DNA of 64,000 bases from Acetatifactor sp. (lineage in GTDB: Bacteria; Bacillota; Clostridia; Lachnospirales; Lachnospiraceae): contig JAEEVF010000003.1 of NCBI GenBank assembly GCA_016290775.1, positions 179,858 to 243,857 on the forward strand, read 5' to 3'. Below are positions 26,137 through 34,609 of this stretch, one piece after another. The notes below the pieces were generated by a model. The model did not search any database. It had not been told where the DNA came from and saw only the letters and a program-made list of their open reading frames with translations. A program made the position numbers and the translations under genes. Each line of letters starts with the position of its first letter. Position 1 is the first letter of the stretch.

Positions 26137-28413
26137 ATGAGAACAATGTTCGCCATCATCTTCATACTGCTGGTCATCGCCTTAAGCGTCTGCACCGTGG
26201 TCTCCAAGCGGTCACACAGGGCGATCGGTACTTCCGTTGCCATTTTGACGTTTTCTTTGATCTTTCCCGTGATCGGCAACCTGATCATCATTTCCTCGAT
26301 CACCCGGCTTCCCGCGCAGATTGGCTACTACGTTTACTTCCTCGGCATGGACGCCGTCGTTGTTTCCCTGTTGCATTTTGCCTTTCGATATTGCGTTCTT
26401 TCCTGGCCGAGCCCCAAGCACCGCTTCATCGTATACGGTCTTGTCGGCGCCGACATATTTCAGTACGTGCTGAATCCTTTCTTTGGTCAGGCCTTCTCCA
26501 CCGAGGAGATCGTTGCGGAGGGCGAGCCCTACTTCCGGCTGGTGCCTTATCTGGGCCAGACCCTGCACCGCGTTCTTTGCTACGGCATCCTTGCAGCCGT
26601 GATCATCGTGTTTGCATATAAAGCCGCCCGCGCATCCCGCATCAACGTGGAGCGCTATTCCGTGATCCTCTTTACCCTGATCGTTTTTTCGATCTGGCAG
26701 ACCTTCTTCATCTTCTCAAGGACGCCCATCGACCGCTCCATGGTAGGCTTTGGCGTCTTCGGAATTTTGATCTTCTATTTCTCCCTGTACTATCAGCCAA
26801 TGAGGCTTTTGGACCGCATGCTTGCGAACATCGCATCTGATATGCCGGAGGCGTTGTTCTTCTTTGACGGCTCGGGCCGCTGCATTTGGGCGAACGCTCC
26901 GGGCCTGGCCATGGCAGGCGTTGACGAAAAGGAGCTGGATCAGGTAAAGCTCAAGCTCGCTCAGACCTTTGGAGATTATGAGCAGGAAGGCAACAACTGG
27001 ACCTCAAGGCGGACCATCGGCCCGGAAGATCACCCGCAATACTATCTTCTCGAAAAGCGTGAGCTCAAGGACGAGCGCGGACGCATCGCCGGCTCATACC
27101 TTTCCATCCGTGACAACACCTGGGATCAGCAACATTTTGAGCAAGAACTGTACAATAGCATGCACGATTCCTTGACAGGGCTTTACACGAAGGATTATCT
27201 TTATCAAAAGATCAGGGAACTGTTACTGCGCAAGGCCAACGTGCCATACATGGTCGTGTTCGTGGACGTCAAGAACTTCAAGATTGTCAACGACGTGTTT
27301 GGAAATGCCTTTGGCGATTATGCGATCCAGTGCATCGGCGACTGGGTTCAGAACGGTCTTTCGAGCAACGCAGTCTGCGGGCGTCTTGCCGGCGACACCT
27401 TTGGCGTGTGCCTTCCCGTGGATGAATTCGACCCCCACAGGATCGAGCAGACCCTGGCGGACTTTGAAGTCAAGAAGGACAAGATCTCGCACCACGTGCT
27501 GATCCACCTCGGCGTCTACGTTCTCACCGAAAAGAACATGGACGTGTCCGTGATGTTTGACCGCGCACACCTTGCACTGACCTCCATCAAGGATGATTAT
27601 CAAAAGCATATAGCATATTATGACGACGCCATGCGCAGCAAGGCTCTCTGGGATCAGAAGATCTCCGCGGACCTGCGTTCGGCGTTAGAGAGCAAGCAGA
27701 TCGTGCCTTATCTGCAGCCCATCGTGGACCCTTCCGGAACCGTGGTCGGCGCGGAGGCCTTGATCCGCTGGAATCATCCGGAGCACGGATTCCTGAATCC
27801 AAACTCCTTTATTCCCGTGTTTGAAAAGAACGGCATGATCAGTGAGATCGACCGTTACATGTGGCGCTGCGCCTGTGAGCTCTTGGCCCGTTGGAAGGAT
27901 CATCCGCTCTTCCTTTCGGTGAACATCTCGCCGCGTGACTTTTATTTCATGGACGTGCCTGCGGAGCTGAAGGCACTTGTCACGGAGTTTGGCGTTGATC
28001 CCACAAGACTTCGGATCGAGATCACGGAGTCGGCGATGATGACGGACGTGGAAAAGAGAATGGGGATCTTCCATGATCTGAAACACGCCGGATTTATCGT
28101 GGAGATGGATGATTTCGGAAGCGGCTATTCGTCGCTGAACATGCTAAAAGACATGCCCGTGGACTTTCTGAAGATCGACATGAATTTCCTGAGCAAGTCG
28201 CAGAATGAATATAAGGCGAAGACCATCGTGCGGAATATCATTCAGCTGTCGGAGGAGCTTGGCATCGGGTCGCTGACGGAGGGCGTCGAGACGCCGTCCC
28301 AGTACCAGGTGCTGTCTGACATGGGCTGCAAGCTGTTCCAGGGATATTATTTCGCAAAGCCAATGACCGTGGAGGATTTTGAGGTTTACGTATTCTCGAA
28401 GCGGTCGGCATAA
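26137..28413 (+). CDS. membrane c-di-GMP phosphodiesterase with degenerate GGDEF (GGDEF-EAL)
   Basis: N-terminal membrane module of about seven helices (1-225), a PAS-like domain (about 230-330), a GGDEF domain whose signature reads LAGDTFG instead of GGDEF and so is probably not catalytic, and a C-terminal EAL domain with the residues expected for an active phosphodiesterase: AEALIRWNHP, NISPRDF, EITESAMM, DDFGSGYSSLNML, LKIDMNF and TEGVET. 758 residues. Predicted to break down c-di-GMP in response to a membrane signal, opposing the cyclase at 13.3 kb. Single gene with its own promoter. Confidence 0.9.
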   Translation: MRTMFAIIFILLVIALSVCTVVSKRSHRAIGTSVAILTFSLIFPVIGNLIIISSITRLPAQIGYYVYFLGMDAVVVSLLHFAFRYCVLSWPSPKHRFIVYGLVGADIFQYVLNPFFGQAFSTEEIVAEGEPYFRLVPYLGQTLHRVLCYGILAAVIIVFAYKAARASRINVERYSVILFTLIVFSIWQTFFIFSRTPIDRSMVGFGVFGILIFYFSLYYQPMRLLDRMLANIASDMPEALFFFDGSGRCIWANAPGLAMAGVDEKELDQVKLKLAQTFGDYEQEGNNWTSRRTIGPEDHPQYYLLEKRELKDERGRIAGSYLSIRDNTWDQQHFEQELYNSMHDSLTGLYTKDYLYQKIRELLLRKANVPYMVVFVDVKNFKIVNDVFGNAFGDYAIQCIGDWVQNGLSSNAVCGRLAGDTFGVCLPVDEFDPHRIEQTLADFEVKKDKISHHVLIHLGVYVLTEKNMDVSVMFDRAHLALTSIKDDYQKHIAYYDDAMRSKALWDQKISADLRSALESKQIVPYLQPIVDPSGTVVGAEALIRWNHPEHGFLNPNSFIPVFEKNGMISEIDRYMWRCACELLARWKDHPLFLSVNISPRDFYFMDVPAELKALVTEFGVDPTRLRIEITESAMMTDVEKRMGIFHDLKHAGFIVEMDDFGSGYSSLNMLKDMPVDFLKIDMNFLSKSQNEYKAKTIVRNIIQLSEELGIGSLTEGVETPSQYQVLSDMGCKLFQGYYFAKPMTVEDFEVYVFSKRSA

Positions 28414-28434
28414 CCACCCTTCATTAAACACGCT

Positions 28435-28853
28435 AACTCGGGGCTAGGGCGCGTATCCCGTCCTCAGGACCGCTCGCGCTTTCTAATGCGGCGTATCGGT
28501 ACTAAGGCCCCTCGCATTGCGGTCACTGGGTGACCTTATGCGATACGTGGCCTAAGTACCGACGCCTGGCATACAATCCTGAGGAGGGACAACGCGCCCT
28601 TCCCCTCGAGTATGCCGATATCGGTAGATTACCACATAGCACCCCTGTTGCGAATCTCGACTATGCCTGCAGCCAACCCGAGGGGCGGTTTGAGGTGGTC
28701 CCTCGAAGGGCCGTAGGAGCACGTCGGTACTTAGGCAGCGTATCACGAATATTGCTGCCCTTGCAATATTCGTGAGATGCCTTAGTATCCGCTACGTACT
28801 CCTACGGAGTGCGAACGTCGCTGAGAGGGATCCCTCGAACGCAGCCCCGAGTT
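28435..28853. ncRNA. 419-nt nested stem-loop element, candidate structured RNA
   Basis: No gene is seen between 28414 and 28886. Instead the stretch folds end to end. AACTCGGGGCT (28435-28445) pairs perfectly with AGCCCCGAGTT (28843-28853). Inside are: AGGGCGCG/CGCGCTTT with an inner GTCCT/AGGAC; a long hairpin 28489-28565 (GGCGT..CGGTACT..AGGCC with its complement, inner CGCAT..GGTCAC-TGG-GTGACC..ATGCG); a hairpin 28568-28615 closed by GGCATAC/GTATGCC; a looser arm ACCAC..GGTGGT; and a hairpin 28711-28807 capped by a perfect 13-bp stem around 28743-28775. Strand cannot be decided from pairing. I do not recognise a known family. Confidence 0.55.
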
Positions 28854-28886
28854 GATTGAAAGAATAGATAAGGAATTATTGTCATC

Positions 28887-30131
28887 ATGAGGAAAATCAT
28901 TACGTATATAGTGCTAATAGCGATTATGTCTGGGTTAACCGGCTGTGGGCGAGGTTCGCAGCCGGATTTTGATGTATCGGAGGAGTTGGCGCAGTCATCT
29001 GTCGCGAGTATGGAGGCGACGCCTGCGCCGACGCCGGAGGCAACGGCAAAGCCCACGCCCGAGCCCACGGAAGAGCCGACGCCTGAGCCAGAGCCGGAAT
29101 CCATCACCCTTTTGATGGTGGGGGACATTCTGCTGCACACGCCAGTGGAGAAGAGTGCAAAGCGCGAGGACGGAAGCTACAGCTACGACGCCATCTTTGC
29201 CAACACGAAGGACCTGATCGAGGCGGCCGATCTTGCGCTGGTCAACCAGGAAGTCATCCTTGGCGGTACGGAGCTTGGCATCAGCGGCTACCCACGCTTC
29301 AACGCGCCGTATGAGGTCGGCGACGATCTTGTGGAGGCGGGCTTCGACGTCATATGCCACGCCACGAATCACGCGATGGACAAGGGCAAGGAGGGCGTCA
29401 CCAATTGCCTGGATTTCTGGGAGGAAAACTACCCCGAGATCACGATCCTCGGCCTCCACGACAACCCCGACGACGCATTATATATCTTCGAAAAGGACGG
29501 CATGAAGATTGCCTTCCTGAATTATACCTACGGCACCAACGGCATCGCGCTGCCTTCGGACATGCCTTACGCCGTGGACCTTCTTGGCAACAGGGAAAAG
29601 GTGATTTCTGACATTCAGTATGCTGAGTCCGTCGCGGATTTCACCGTCGTTTGCCCGCACTGGGGCACCGAATACCGACTCACCGCCGACGCTTCCCAGC
29701 AAAAATGGGCTAAGCTCTTTTTGGAAAACGGCGTGGACCTTGTGATCGGCACCCACCCGCACGTGATCGAGCCCGTGGAAGTCCTGACCGATGAGGAAAC
29801 AGGCCATTCCATGCTGGTTTATTATTCCCTCGGCAACTTTGTCAACTGGACCTCTTCCTCCGGCGACGGCATCGCAAACCGCATGGTCGGCGGCATGGCC
29901 CAGATCACCCTAGAGCGCGCCGAGGACGGCACCGTTGCCATTTCCGATTACGGCGTCACCGCCCTCGTCTGCCACCTGACAAACGGCACCGACGGCGTCA
30001 CGGTCTATCCCCTCTCCGCCTACACCGACGACCTCGCCGCAGCCAACCAGATCCGCCACCAAGACCCCGCCTTCTCCTACACCTATTGCACAAACCTCTG
30101 CGACAAAGTCTGGGGCGAGCTGTGGAAATAA
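28887..30131 (+). CDS. CapA-family lipoprotein (metallophosphatase fold)
   Basis: Predicted surface lipoprotein related to CapA/PgsA of polyglutamate capsule synthesis. Seen: signal peptide with lipobox LTGC (18-21), a Pro/Thr/Glu-rich linker (about 45-72, repeated T-P-E-P units), then the CapA domain with LMVGDILLH, NQEVILGG, CHATNHAMDKG, CPHWGTEY and GTHPHVIEP, giving the metal-binding His and Asp residues. 414 residues. No capsule genes are adjacent, so the substrate is open; many such proteins in Clostridia are orphans. AAGGA lies 12 nt before the ATG. Confidence 0.87.
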   Translation: MRKIITYIVLIAIMSGLTGCGRGSQPDFDVSEELAQSSVASMEATPAPTPEATAKPTPEPTEEPTPEPEPESITLLMVGDILLHTPVEKSAKREDGSYSYDAIFANTKDLIEAADLALVNQEVILGGTELGISGYPRFNAPYEVGDDLVEAGFDVICHATNHAMDKGKEGVTNCLDFWEENYPEITILGLHDNPDDALYIFEKDGMKIAFLNYTYGTNGIALPSDMPYAVDLLGNREKVISDIQYAESVADFTVVCPHWGTEYRLTADASQQKWAKLFLENGVDLVIGTHPHVIEPVEVLTDEETGHSMLVYYSLGNFVNWTSSSGDGIANRMVGGMAQITLERAEDGTVAISDYGVTALVCHLTNGTDGVTVYPLSAYTDDLAAANQIRHQDPAFSYTYCTNLCDKVWGELWK

Positions 30132-30240
30132 ATTGAAACTTTGAGATTTCTAAGTGCCACCGAACTCATGTCCTTCTTGTCCCATTTCATATTTGTGTTT
30201 TCGAAACATCCCAGGCTGCCTAAAACCCCAAAACAGGATC

Positions 30241-30640
30241 CAGGCAAGCGTGAAAAGCAGCTGTTACTTGCCCGAACGAAAGAAGCGGTTTTCAGGCAAG
30301 CGTGAAAAGCAGCTGTTACTTGCCCAAACGAAAGAAACGGTTTTCAGGCAAGCAAAAAAGACCATCGTTGCTTGCCTAAAATGCGAGATTGATTGCCAGG
30401 CAAGCTTCTCTGCTTGCTCCGCGGGAGATAGCGAATCCCAGGCAAGCAAAAAGGGCGATAAATGCTTGCCTGATAGGAAAAAACAAATTCCCGGCATGCA
30501 AAAAGAACAAAAAACGCTTGCTCATAGCGCCAGAATCATAGCCAGGCAAGCAGAACGGGAAGCGGTTGCTTGCTCGAAAAGCATATGTGGATTCCAGGCA
30601 AGCAAGGACGGCTGTGCTGATGACATAATATTGCATCTTC
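30241..30640. repeat. tandem array of eight 52-bp units with GGCAAGC/GCTTGCC dyads
   Basis: CAGGCAAGC (or variants) starts at 30241, 30293, 30345, 30397, 30439, 30491, 30543 and 30595: steps of 52, 52, 52, 42, 52, 52, 52. In most units GCTTGCC or GCTTGCT follows at unit position 26-32, forming a dyad; the rest of each unit varies, except units 1 and 2, which are nearly identical. The short unit lacks 10 bp from the dyad loop. The last unit keeps only its first half-site. 52 is not a multiple of 3, so this is not a protein repeat. Confidence 0.85.
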
Positions 30641-30669
30641 AACTTTTTCTTCCCCGCAAAGCAATTTAG

Positions 30670-30678
30670 TGCTACAAT
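30670..30678 (+). promoter_or_regulatory. extended -10 promoter
   Basis: TGC-TACAAT (TG at 30670-30671, hexamer 30673-30678) with no clear -35 box. The expected start at about 30685 coincides with the beginning of the 19-bp repeat array. Confidence 0.5.
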
Positions 30679-30685
30679 ACTAGGG

Positions 30686-30856
30686 TAGCCCCTCAAAATC
30701 GGGATAGCCTCTCAAAACCGAAACAGTCTCACAAAACTGGAACATCCTCACAAAACCGGGGCAGTCTCACAAAACTGGAACATCCTCACAAAACCGGGGC
30801 AGCCTCACAAAACTGGAACATCCTCACAAAACCGGGGCAGCCTCTCAATACAAGGC
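30686..30856. repeat. nine tandem 19-bp repeats upstream of a membrane protein gene
   Basis: Nine consecutive 19-bp units of the form cAgcCTCACAAAAcCGGgG. From the third unit on they alternate between an ACTGGAA type and an ACCGGGG type, making 38-bp super-units (units 3-8). The ends are degenerate. The array probably lies in the 5' untranslated leader of the gene at 30888. Confidence 0.85.
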
Positions 30857-30887
30857 AACCCATCAACCATGCAAAAAGGAGCCCCTC

Positions 30888-32270
30888 ATGAAAAAGCTCT
30901 GGCACTCCATTCAAGAATATTTTCGCGAAAACGCCAAGGATCCCTCCTTGTACAAATATGGCGAGACGCCCATGTACTCCCCTGCGGACGCAATTTCCGC
31001 AAGCGGCCTTGCCGTCCTCGTCTTTGTGATCTACTACAAGGTTGCCCTGGGCCTTTGCTATGCGGACGGCCTCCAGGACATGAAAGCCCACGCGGTCTTC
31101 GCGCAAAACTTCTACCTCAATCCCAAGAATTTCCTCGAGACCTGGCTGAAGGTCCCTCACATGCTCTGGCACCTCGTGGTCAAATTCTTTGAGTCCCGCC
31201 TCAGCATCCCCCTTTGGGAATCCGCGGCGCTCTCCTTTGCGCTCTTTGGCCTCTTTGCCTACTTCGTGATGACCTGGTTCCTCACCGGCCTTTTCAGAAA
31301 CCACACCGGCCAAAGACGCCTCGCCCTCGCGGCACTCGGCGCCGGCGCCCTCTCCTTTGTCGGCCCTTATGTGATGGAATGGTTCTCCGACGGATATCTT
31401 GGCGCCTTTACGCCCAACCCCTTGCACAACCCGACGCATATCGCCTCGAAGGGCTTCGGCATGCTCGCCCTGATGGCAGGCATCGACGTGATCCGCGGCT
31501 ACCGCGGCAAATCCCCGCTCTACTTTAAAAAGCACGTTTACCTGTGGTTTGCCCTGTCCGCACTTCTTTCCGTGATCGCAAAGCCCACCTTCATGTATAT
31601 GCTCCTGCCGGCCGGGGTTCTGATGATCCTGATCGACCTTGTCGGCGCCATGGACGGCGTGTTCGCACCCATTTCGGATGCTGAAAAGCAAAGCGGCAAG
31701 GAAAAGAAACAACTCGTAAAGAAACAGTTCGGCCAAAGAAAGCATCTCCTCTCCGTCTGGAACAGCGCCTGGAAGCTCGCACTTGCGACCCTCCCCGCCT
31801 GCGCCTACGTGATCACGGAATATGTTGCCCTCTTCTACTATGGCACCGAGCAAGGCACCTCCGTCGTTGTCACAAAGCCCTTGGAAGTTTGGCATTTCTT
31901 CACTTTGAACGTTCCGACCTCGATCCTGCTTGGCATGTGCTTCCCGCTTTGGATGGTCCTCACGAACCTTGGCTATTTCCATAAATCCGAAGAAGGCCGC
32001 CTTTCCTTTTTGGGCTATGCCTTCGGCGTTCTGGAATTCTCGATCCTCGCGGAGTCCGGTTCTCGCAAGGATGCCGGCAACTTTGCCTGGTGCATGATGG
32101 CAGGCATGACGGTCCTGTTTGCAGTCGCCGCATACCGCCTCCTGAACGTGACAGTCCAGGCCAAAAGCGGAAAAGCCCACACGGCGTATCTCATCTTCAG
32201 CTGGTTTTTGCTTTTCCTGCACGTCTACTCCTGCCTGTCCTATTTTGAAGTATTCACCGGGATCCTGTGA
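30888..32270 (+). CDS. polytopic membrane protein, unknown function
   Basis: 460-residue membrane protein with about nine hydrophobic segments, spread from residue 38 to the C terminus, and a charged lysine-rich loop near 265-290 (KQSGKEKKQLVKKQ). No catalytic motif is recognised; it has the general look of membrane proteins linked to surface polysaccharide or lipid-linked sugar chemistry, but that is a guess. GGAGCCCC lies 5 nt before the ATG. It is preceded by the 19-bp repeat array. Confidence 0.7.
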   Translation: MKKLWHSIQEYFRENAKDPSLYKYGETPMYSPADAISASGLAVLVFVIYYKVALGLCYADGLQDMKAHAVFAQNFYLNPKNFLETWLKVPHMLWHLVVKFFESRLSIPLWESAALSFALFGLFAYFVMTWFLTGLFRNHTGQRRLALAALGAGALSFVGPYVMEWFSDGYLGAFTPNPLHNPTHIASKGFGMLALMAGIDVIRGYRGKSPLYFKKHVYLWFALSALLSVIAKPTFMYMLLPAGVLMILIDLVGAMDGVFAPISDAEKQSGKEKKQLVKKQFGQRKHLLSVWNSAWKLALATLPACAYVITEYVALFYYGTEQGTSVVVTKPLEVWHFFTLNVPTSILLGMCFPLWMVLTNLGYFHKSEEGRLSFLGYAFGVLEFSILAESGSRKDAGNFAWCMMAGMTVLFAVAAYRLLNVTVQAKSGKAHTAYLIFSWFLLFLHVYSCLSYFEVFTGIL

Positions 32271-32314
32271 TCTCTTCTAAATTGAATCTTAAGAAATCTT
32301 TAGAATTTATCTTA

Positions 32315-32343
32315 TTGACAATTACATATTTCGGATGTATTAT
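32315..32343 (+). promoter_or_regulatory. promoter of the TraX-like gene
   Basis: TTGACA (32315-32320), 17-bp spacer, TATTAT (32338-32343). The expected start near 32350 lies inside the dyad at 32346-32368. Confidence 0.8.
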
Positions 32344-32345
32344 GG

Positions 32346-32368
32346 GTGTACTAAGCAGCTTAGTACAC
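32346..32368. promoter_or_regulatory. operator-like dyad at the TraX promoter
   Basis: Perfect inverted repeat GTGTACTAAG-CAG-CTTAGTACAC directly downstream of the -10 box, overlapping the expected start point. Placement fits repressor binding; a 5' mRNA hairpin is the alternative. Confidence 0.6.
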
Positions 32369-32389
32369 TCATTTGCATTGGAGAAATAT

Positions 32390-33181
32390 ATGAAAAAAGG
32401 TTTAAATTCCTATCAATTAAAGCTGATCGCGTTATGCTTTATGATATTAGACCACCTATACTCCAACTTAAACTGGCCAATGCATGAATACATGAATTGG
32501 CCGTTTTGGCCACAGTGGATCCCGGTGATAACGCGATTTGTATCGCCCCTTTTTCTTTATTTGATGATCGACGGCTTCTATCATACCAGAAGTCGGCGAA
32601 AACTCCTGACCAGGCTTTCTGCAGTGGCGCTCATCATGCTGGTCGGAAACGTCATTTTGAATTACATATTCCATAACGTGGATACCCGTACGGGAGAATA
32701 TACTTTTCGCTCATTGATAAACGGAAACAACATTTTTCTGACGCTGGCAGTTTTGTTTGCCTTTGTCTGGTGTTTGGAAAACATAAAGCAGCGGAACAAA
32801 GTCGCTCCAAACGTCGTCCTCGCTGTCGCGATCGGAACCTTCAGTCTTTTCTTAGAGGGTGGACTTGAACTGTTGCCTGTAACATTGATCGTATGGTTCT
32901 TCCATGAAAGGAAGGCTCTGCAGTGCGTCGGGATCTGCGTCTGGAGCGGCTTGTTGTTGGCAAAGGCACTGTTTTCGTATTTCACGGGACCCGCGGTCAC
33001 CTCGCTATATACGGATTTGTGCTTTGACAACGAGTGGGCCATGTTTGTGGTAATCTTCTTCATTCTCCTCTATAACGGGGAACGCGGCAAGAATACCAAA
33101 TTCTCGAAGTATCTGTTCTACGTTATTTACCCCATTCATCTGTGGATCCTTGAGATTGTGCGTAACTTGATCATTCCGTGA
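32390..33181 (+). CDS. TraX-like membrane protein
   Basis: Polytopic membrane protein of the TraX family, relatives of which include the F-plasmid pilin acetylase; chromosomal members probably acylate unknown surface molecules. Seen: N-terminal YQLKLIALCFMILDHLYSN, with the family DH pair, about eight hydrophobic segments, and C-terminal FYVIYPIHLWIL. The ATG at 32390 is chosen because TTGGAG lies 6 nt upstream and the promoter plus dyad lie between it and the previous gene; an earlier frame extension would start before the promoter. 263 residues. Confidence 0.8.
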   Translation: MKKGLNSYQLKLIALCFMILDHLYSNLNWPMHEYMNWPFWPQWIPVITRFVSPLFLYLMIDGFYHTRSRRKLLTRLSAVALIMLVGNVILNYIFHNVDTRTGEYTFRSLINGNNIFLTLAVLFAFVWCLENIKQRNKVAPNVVLAVAIGTFSLFLEGGLELLPVTLIVWFFHERKALQCVGICVWSGLLLAKALFSYFTGPAVTSLYTDLCFDNEWAMFVVIFFILLYNGERGKNTKFSKYLFYVIYPIHLWILEIVRNLIIP

Positions 33182-33258
33182 TTGGGCGGAACATGGTTTT
33201 GACCATTTCATGTAAAAAAATCAGAACTTGCCGCAGCGGCGGCAGATGGAGAGGCATT

Positions 33259-33702
33259 ATGATCGTAATTGATTACAGAGACAAACGACCTTTATATGAA
33301 CAGATCACGGAAAAGCTTGCCCAGCTGATCGTATGTGGTGCGTTGGAATCCAATGCGAAGCTTCCTTCCGTGCGTTCGCTTGCGATGGAGCTTTCCATCA
33401 ATCCGAACACGATCCAGCGCGCTTACATGCAGCTGGAGCAGGACGGCTACATTTACACCGTCGTCGGCCGCGGCAATTACGTAACGGACCGAAGCGACTG
33501 GCAAAAGGGGTTCCAGACTGCTGCCAGGCAGGAGCTCACGGAAGCCCTTGGCAAAGCGCGGTCTTCCGGCCTTTCGTTAGAGGAAGTGCTGGAGATGGCG
33601 CGGAAAGCCTATGACGGGCCCGGCGGTCCGCCCACGGCTACAAACACACCGCCCGCAAACAATGAAACTAAGGACGCCAATGCGTCATCGAAGGAGGAAT
33701 AA
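33259..33702 (+). CDS. GntR-family regulator, YtrA-like
   Basis: Short GntR regulator with an N-terminal winged helix (DKRPLYEQITEKLAQLI and PSVRSLAMELSINPNTIQRA, residues about 8-55) and a short C-terminal dimerisation tail instead of a ligand domain, as in YtrA. The tail ends in a Pro/Asn/Thr-rich stretch. Start at 33259 follows GGAG. 147 residues. It lies 4 nt before an ABC ATPase gene, the typical YtrA-type operon in which the regulator represses its own transporter, often induced by cell-wall stress. Confidence 0.88.
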   Translation: MIVIDYRDKRPLYEQITEKLAQLIVCGALESNAKLPSVRSLAMELSINPNTIQRAYMQLEQDGYIYTVVGRGNYVTDRSDWQKGFQTAARQELTEALGKARSSGLSLEEVLEMARKAYDGPGGPPTATNTPPANNETKDANASSKEE

Positions 33703-33706
33703 GCAT

Positions 33707-34609
33707 ATGATCGAGATCAAAGGCGTCACAAAACGATTTGATGAAATAACCGCACTGCAAAACGTCTCTGCCTCGGTGGAGGAAGGCCAGGTGTTTGGCC
33801 TGATCGGAACCAACGGTTCCGGAAAAAGTACGCTGCTTCGCTGCGTCTGCGGAATCTACCGCCCGGAAGAAGGCGAAGTTTTGATCGACGGCGAAAGCGT
33901 CTACGATAATCCAAGCGCAAAGTCAAAGGTCTTCTACATTTCAGATGATCAATATTTCTTTGTAAACGGCACACCCATGGACATGGTCCACTTCTACCAG
34001 ACGGCATACCAAAACTTTGACGAGGAACGCTTCCTAAAGCTCATGGAAACCTTAAAGCTCGACGTGAAGCGCAAGATCAACACCTTCTCCAAGGGCATGA
34101 AAAAACAGCTCTCCGTTATGCTCGGCGTGAGCGCCGGAACCAAATATCTTCTCTGCGATGAGACCTTCGACGGGCTTGACCCTGTGATCCGCCAGGCCAT
34201 CAAGAGCCTGTTCATTAAAGAGATGGCTGACCGCGGTCTGACGCCCATCATCGCTTCCCATAACCTGCGTGAGCTCGAGGACATCTGCGATCACGTGGGC
34301 CTTCTGCACGAGGGCGGCATCCTGTTCTCGAAGGATCTCGATTCCATGAAGCTCGGGATCTTCAAGCTGCAGTGCGTGCTGCGCTCGCCCGAGGACGTAA
34401 ACCGCATCGCGGAGCAGTTCCCGATCCTGAATCGGGAAACCACCGGAACGCTCACGACCCTGACGCTGCGCGGAAAGAGCTCAGACATTGCAAAGCTTCA
34501 GCTGGAACTGCAGCCCGTCTTCTGGGAGCTCCTCCCCCTGACCCTGGAGGAAATCTTCATCAGCGAAATGGAGGTAAAAGGCTATGACTTCTCAAAAATC
34601 TACGAATAA
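33707..34609 (+). CDS. ABC transporter ATP-binding protein
   Basis: ATPase of an ABC-2-type transporter. Seen: Walker A GTNGSGKST (38-46), signature FSKGMKKQLSVMLGV, Walker B YLLCDETFDGLDP, H-loop IASHN. Start at 33707 is supported by AGGAGG; the frame extends upstream without a site. 300 residues. Overlaps the next permease gene by 26 nt, showing translational coupling. With the GntR gene it forms a self-regulated exporter operon; substrate unknown. Confidence 0.92.
   Translation: MIEIKGVTKRFDEITALQNVSASVEEGQVFGLIGTNGSGKSTLLRCVCGIYRPEEGEVLIDGESVYDNPSAKSKVFYISDDQYFFVNGTPMDMVHFYQTAYQNFDEERFLKLMETLKLDVKRKINTFSKGMKKQLSVMLGVSAGTKYLLCDETFDGLDPVIRQAIKSLFIKEMADRGLTPIIASHNLRELEDICDHVGLLHEGGILFSKDLDSMKLGIFKLQCVLRSPEDVNRIAEQFPILNRETTGTLTTLTLRGKSSDIAKLQLELQPVFWELLPLTLEEIFISEMEVKGYDFSKIYE

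Noticed and set aside
28530..28775. 81-codon frame inside the stem-loop element
   Set aside because: It runs through paired arms, has no ribosome site and gives a sequence without any recognisable pattern.
28435..28853. Integron attC site
   Set aside because: The ends (AAC...GTT) look similar at first glance, but the element is about 419 nt with several independent arms, and no integrase or cassette is present.
30241..30640. CRISPR array
   Set aside because: Only about 16 of 52 bases are conserved per unit, as two short half-sites forming a dyad; there is no constant repeat of 24 or more bases, no cas gene and one unit is 10 bp short.
30154..30669. Open frame of 171 codons over the 52-bp array, and minus-strand frames over the same stretch
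   Set aside because: The array period (52) is not a multiple of 3, the frames have no ribosome site, and the repeats explain the open frames.
30786..32222. 478-codon minus-strand frame
   Set aside because: Antisense of the membrane protein gene at 30888, which has a ribosome site and hydrophobic segments; the antisense frame has neither.
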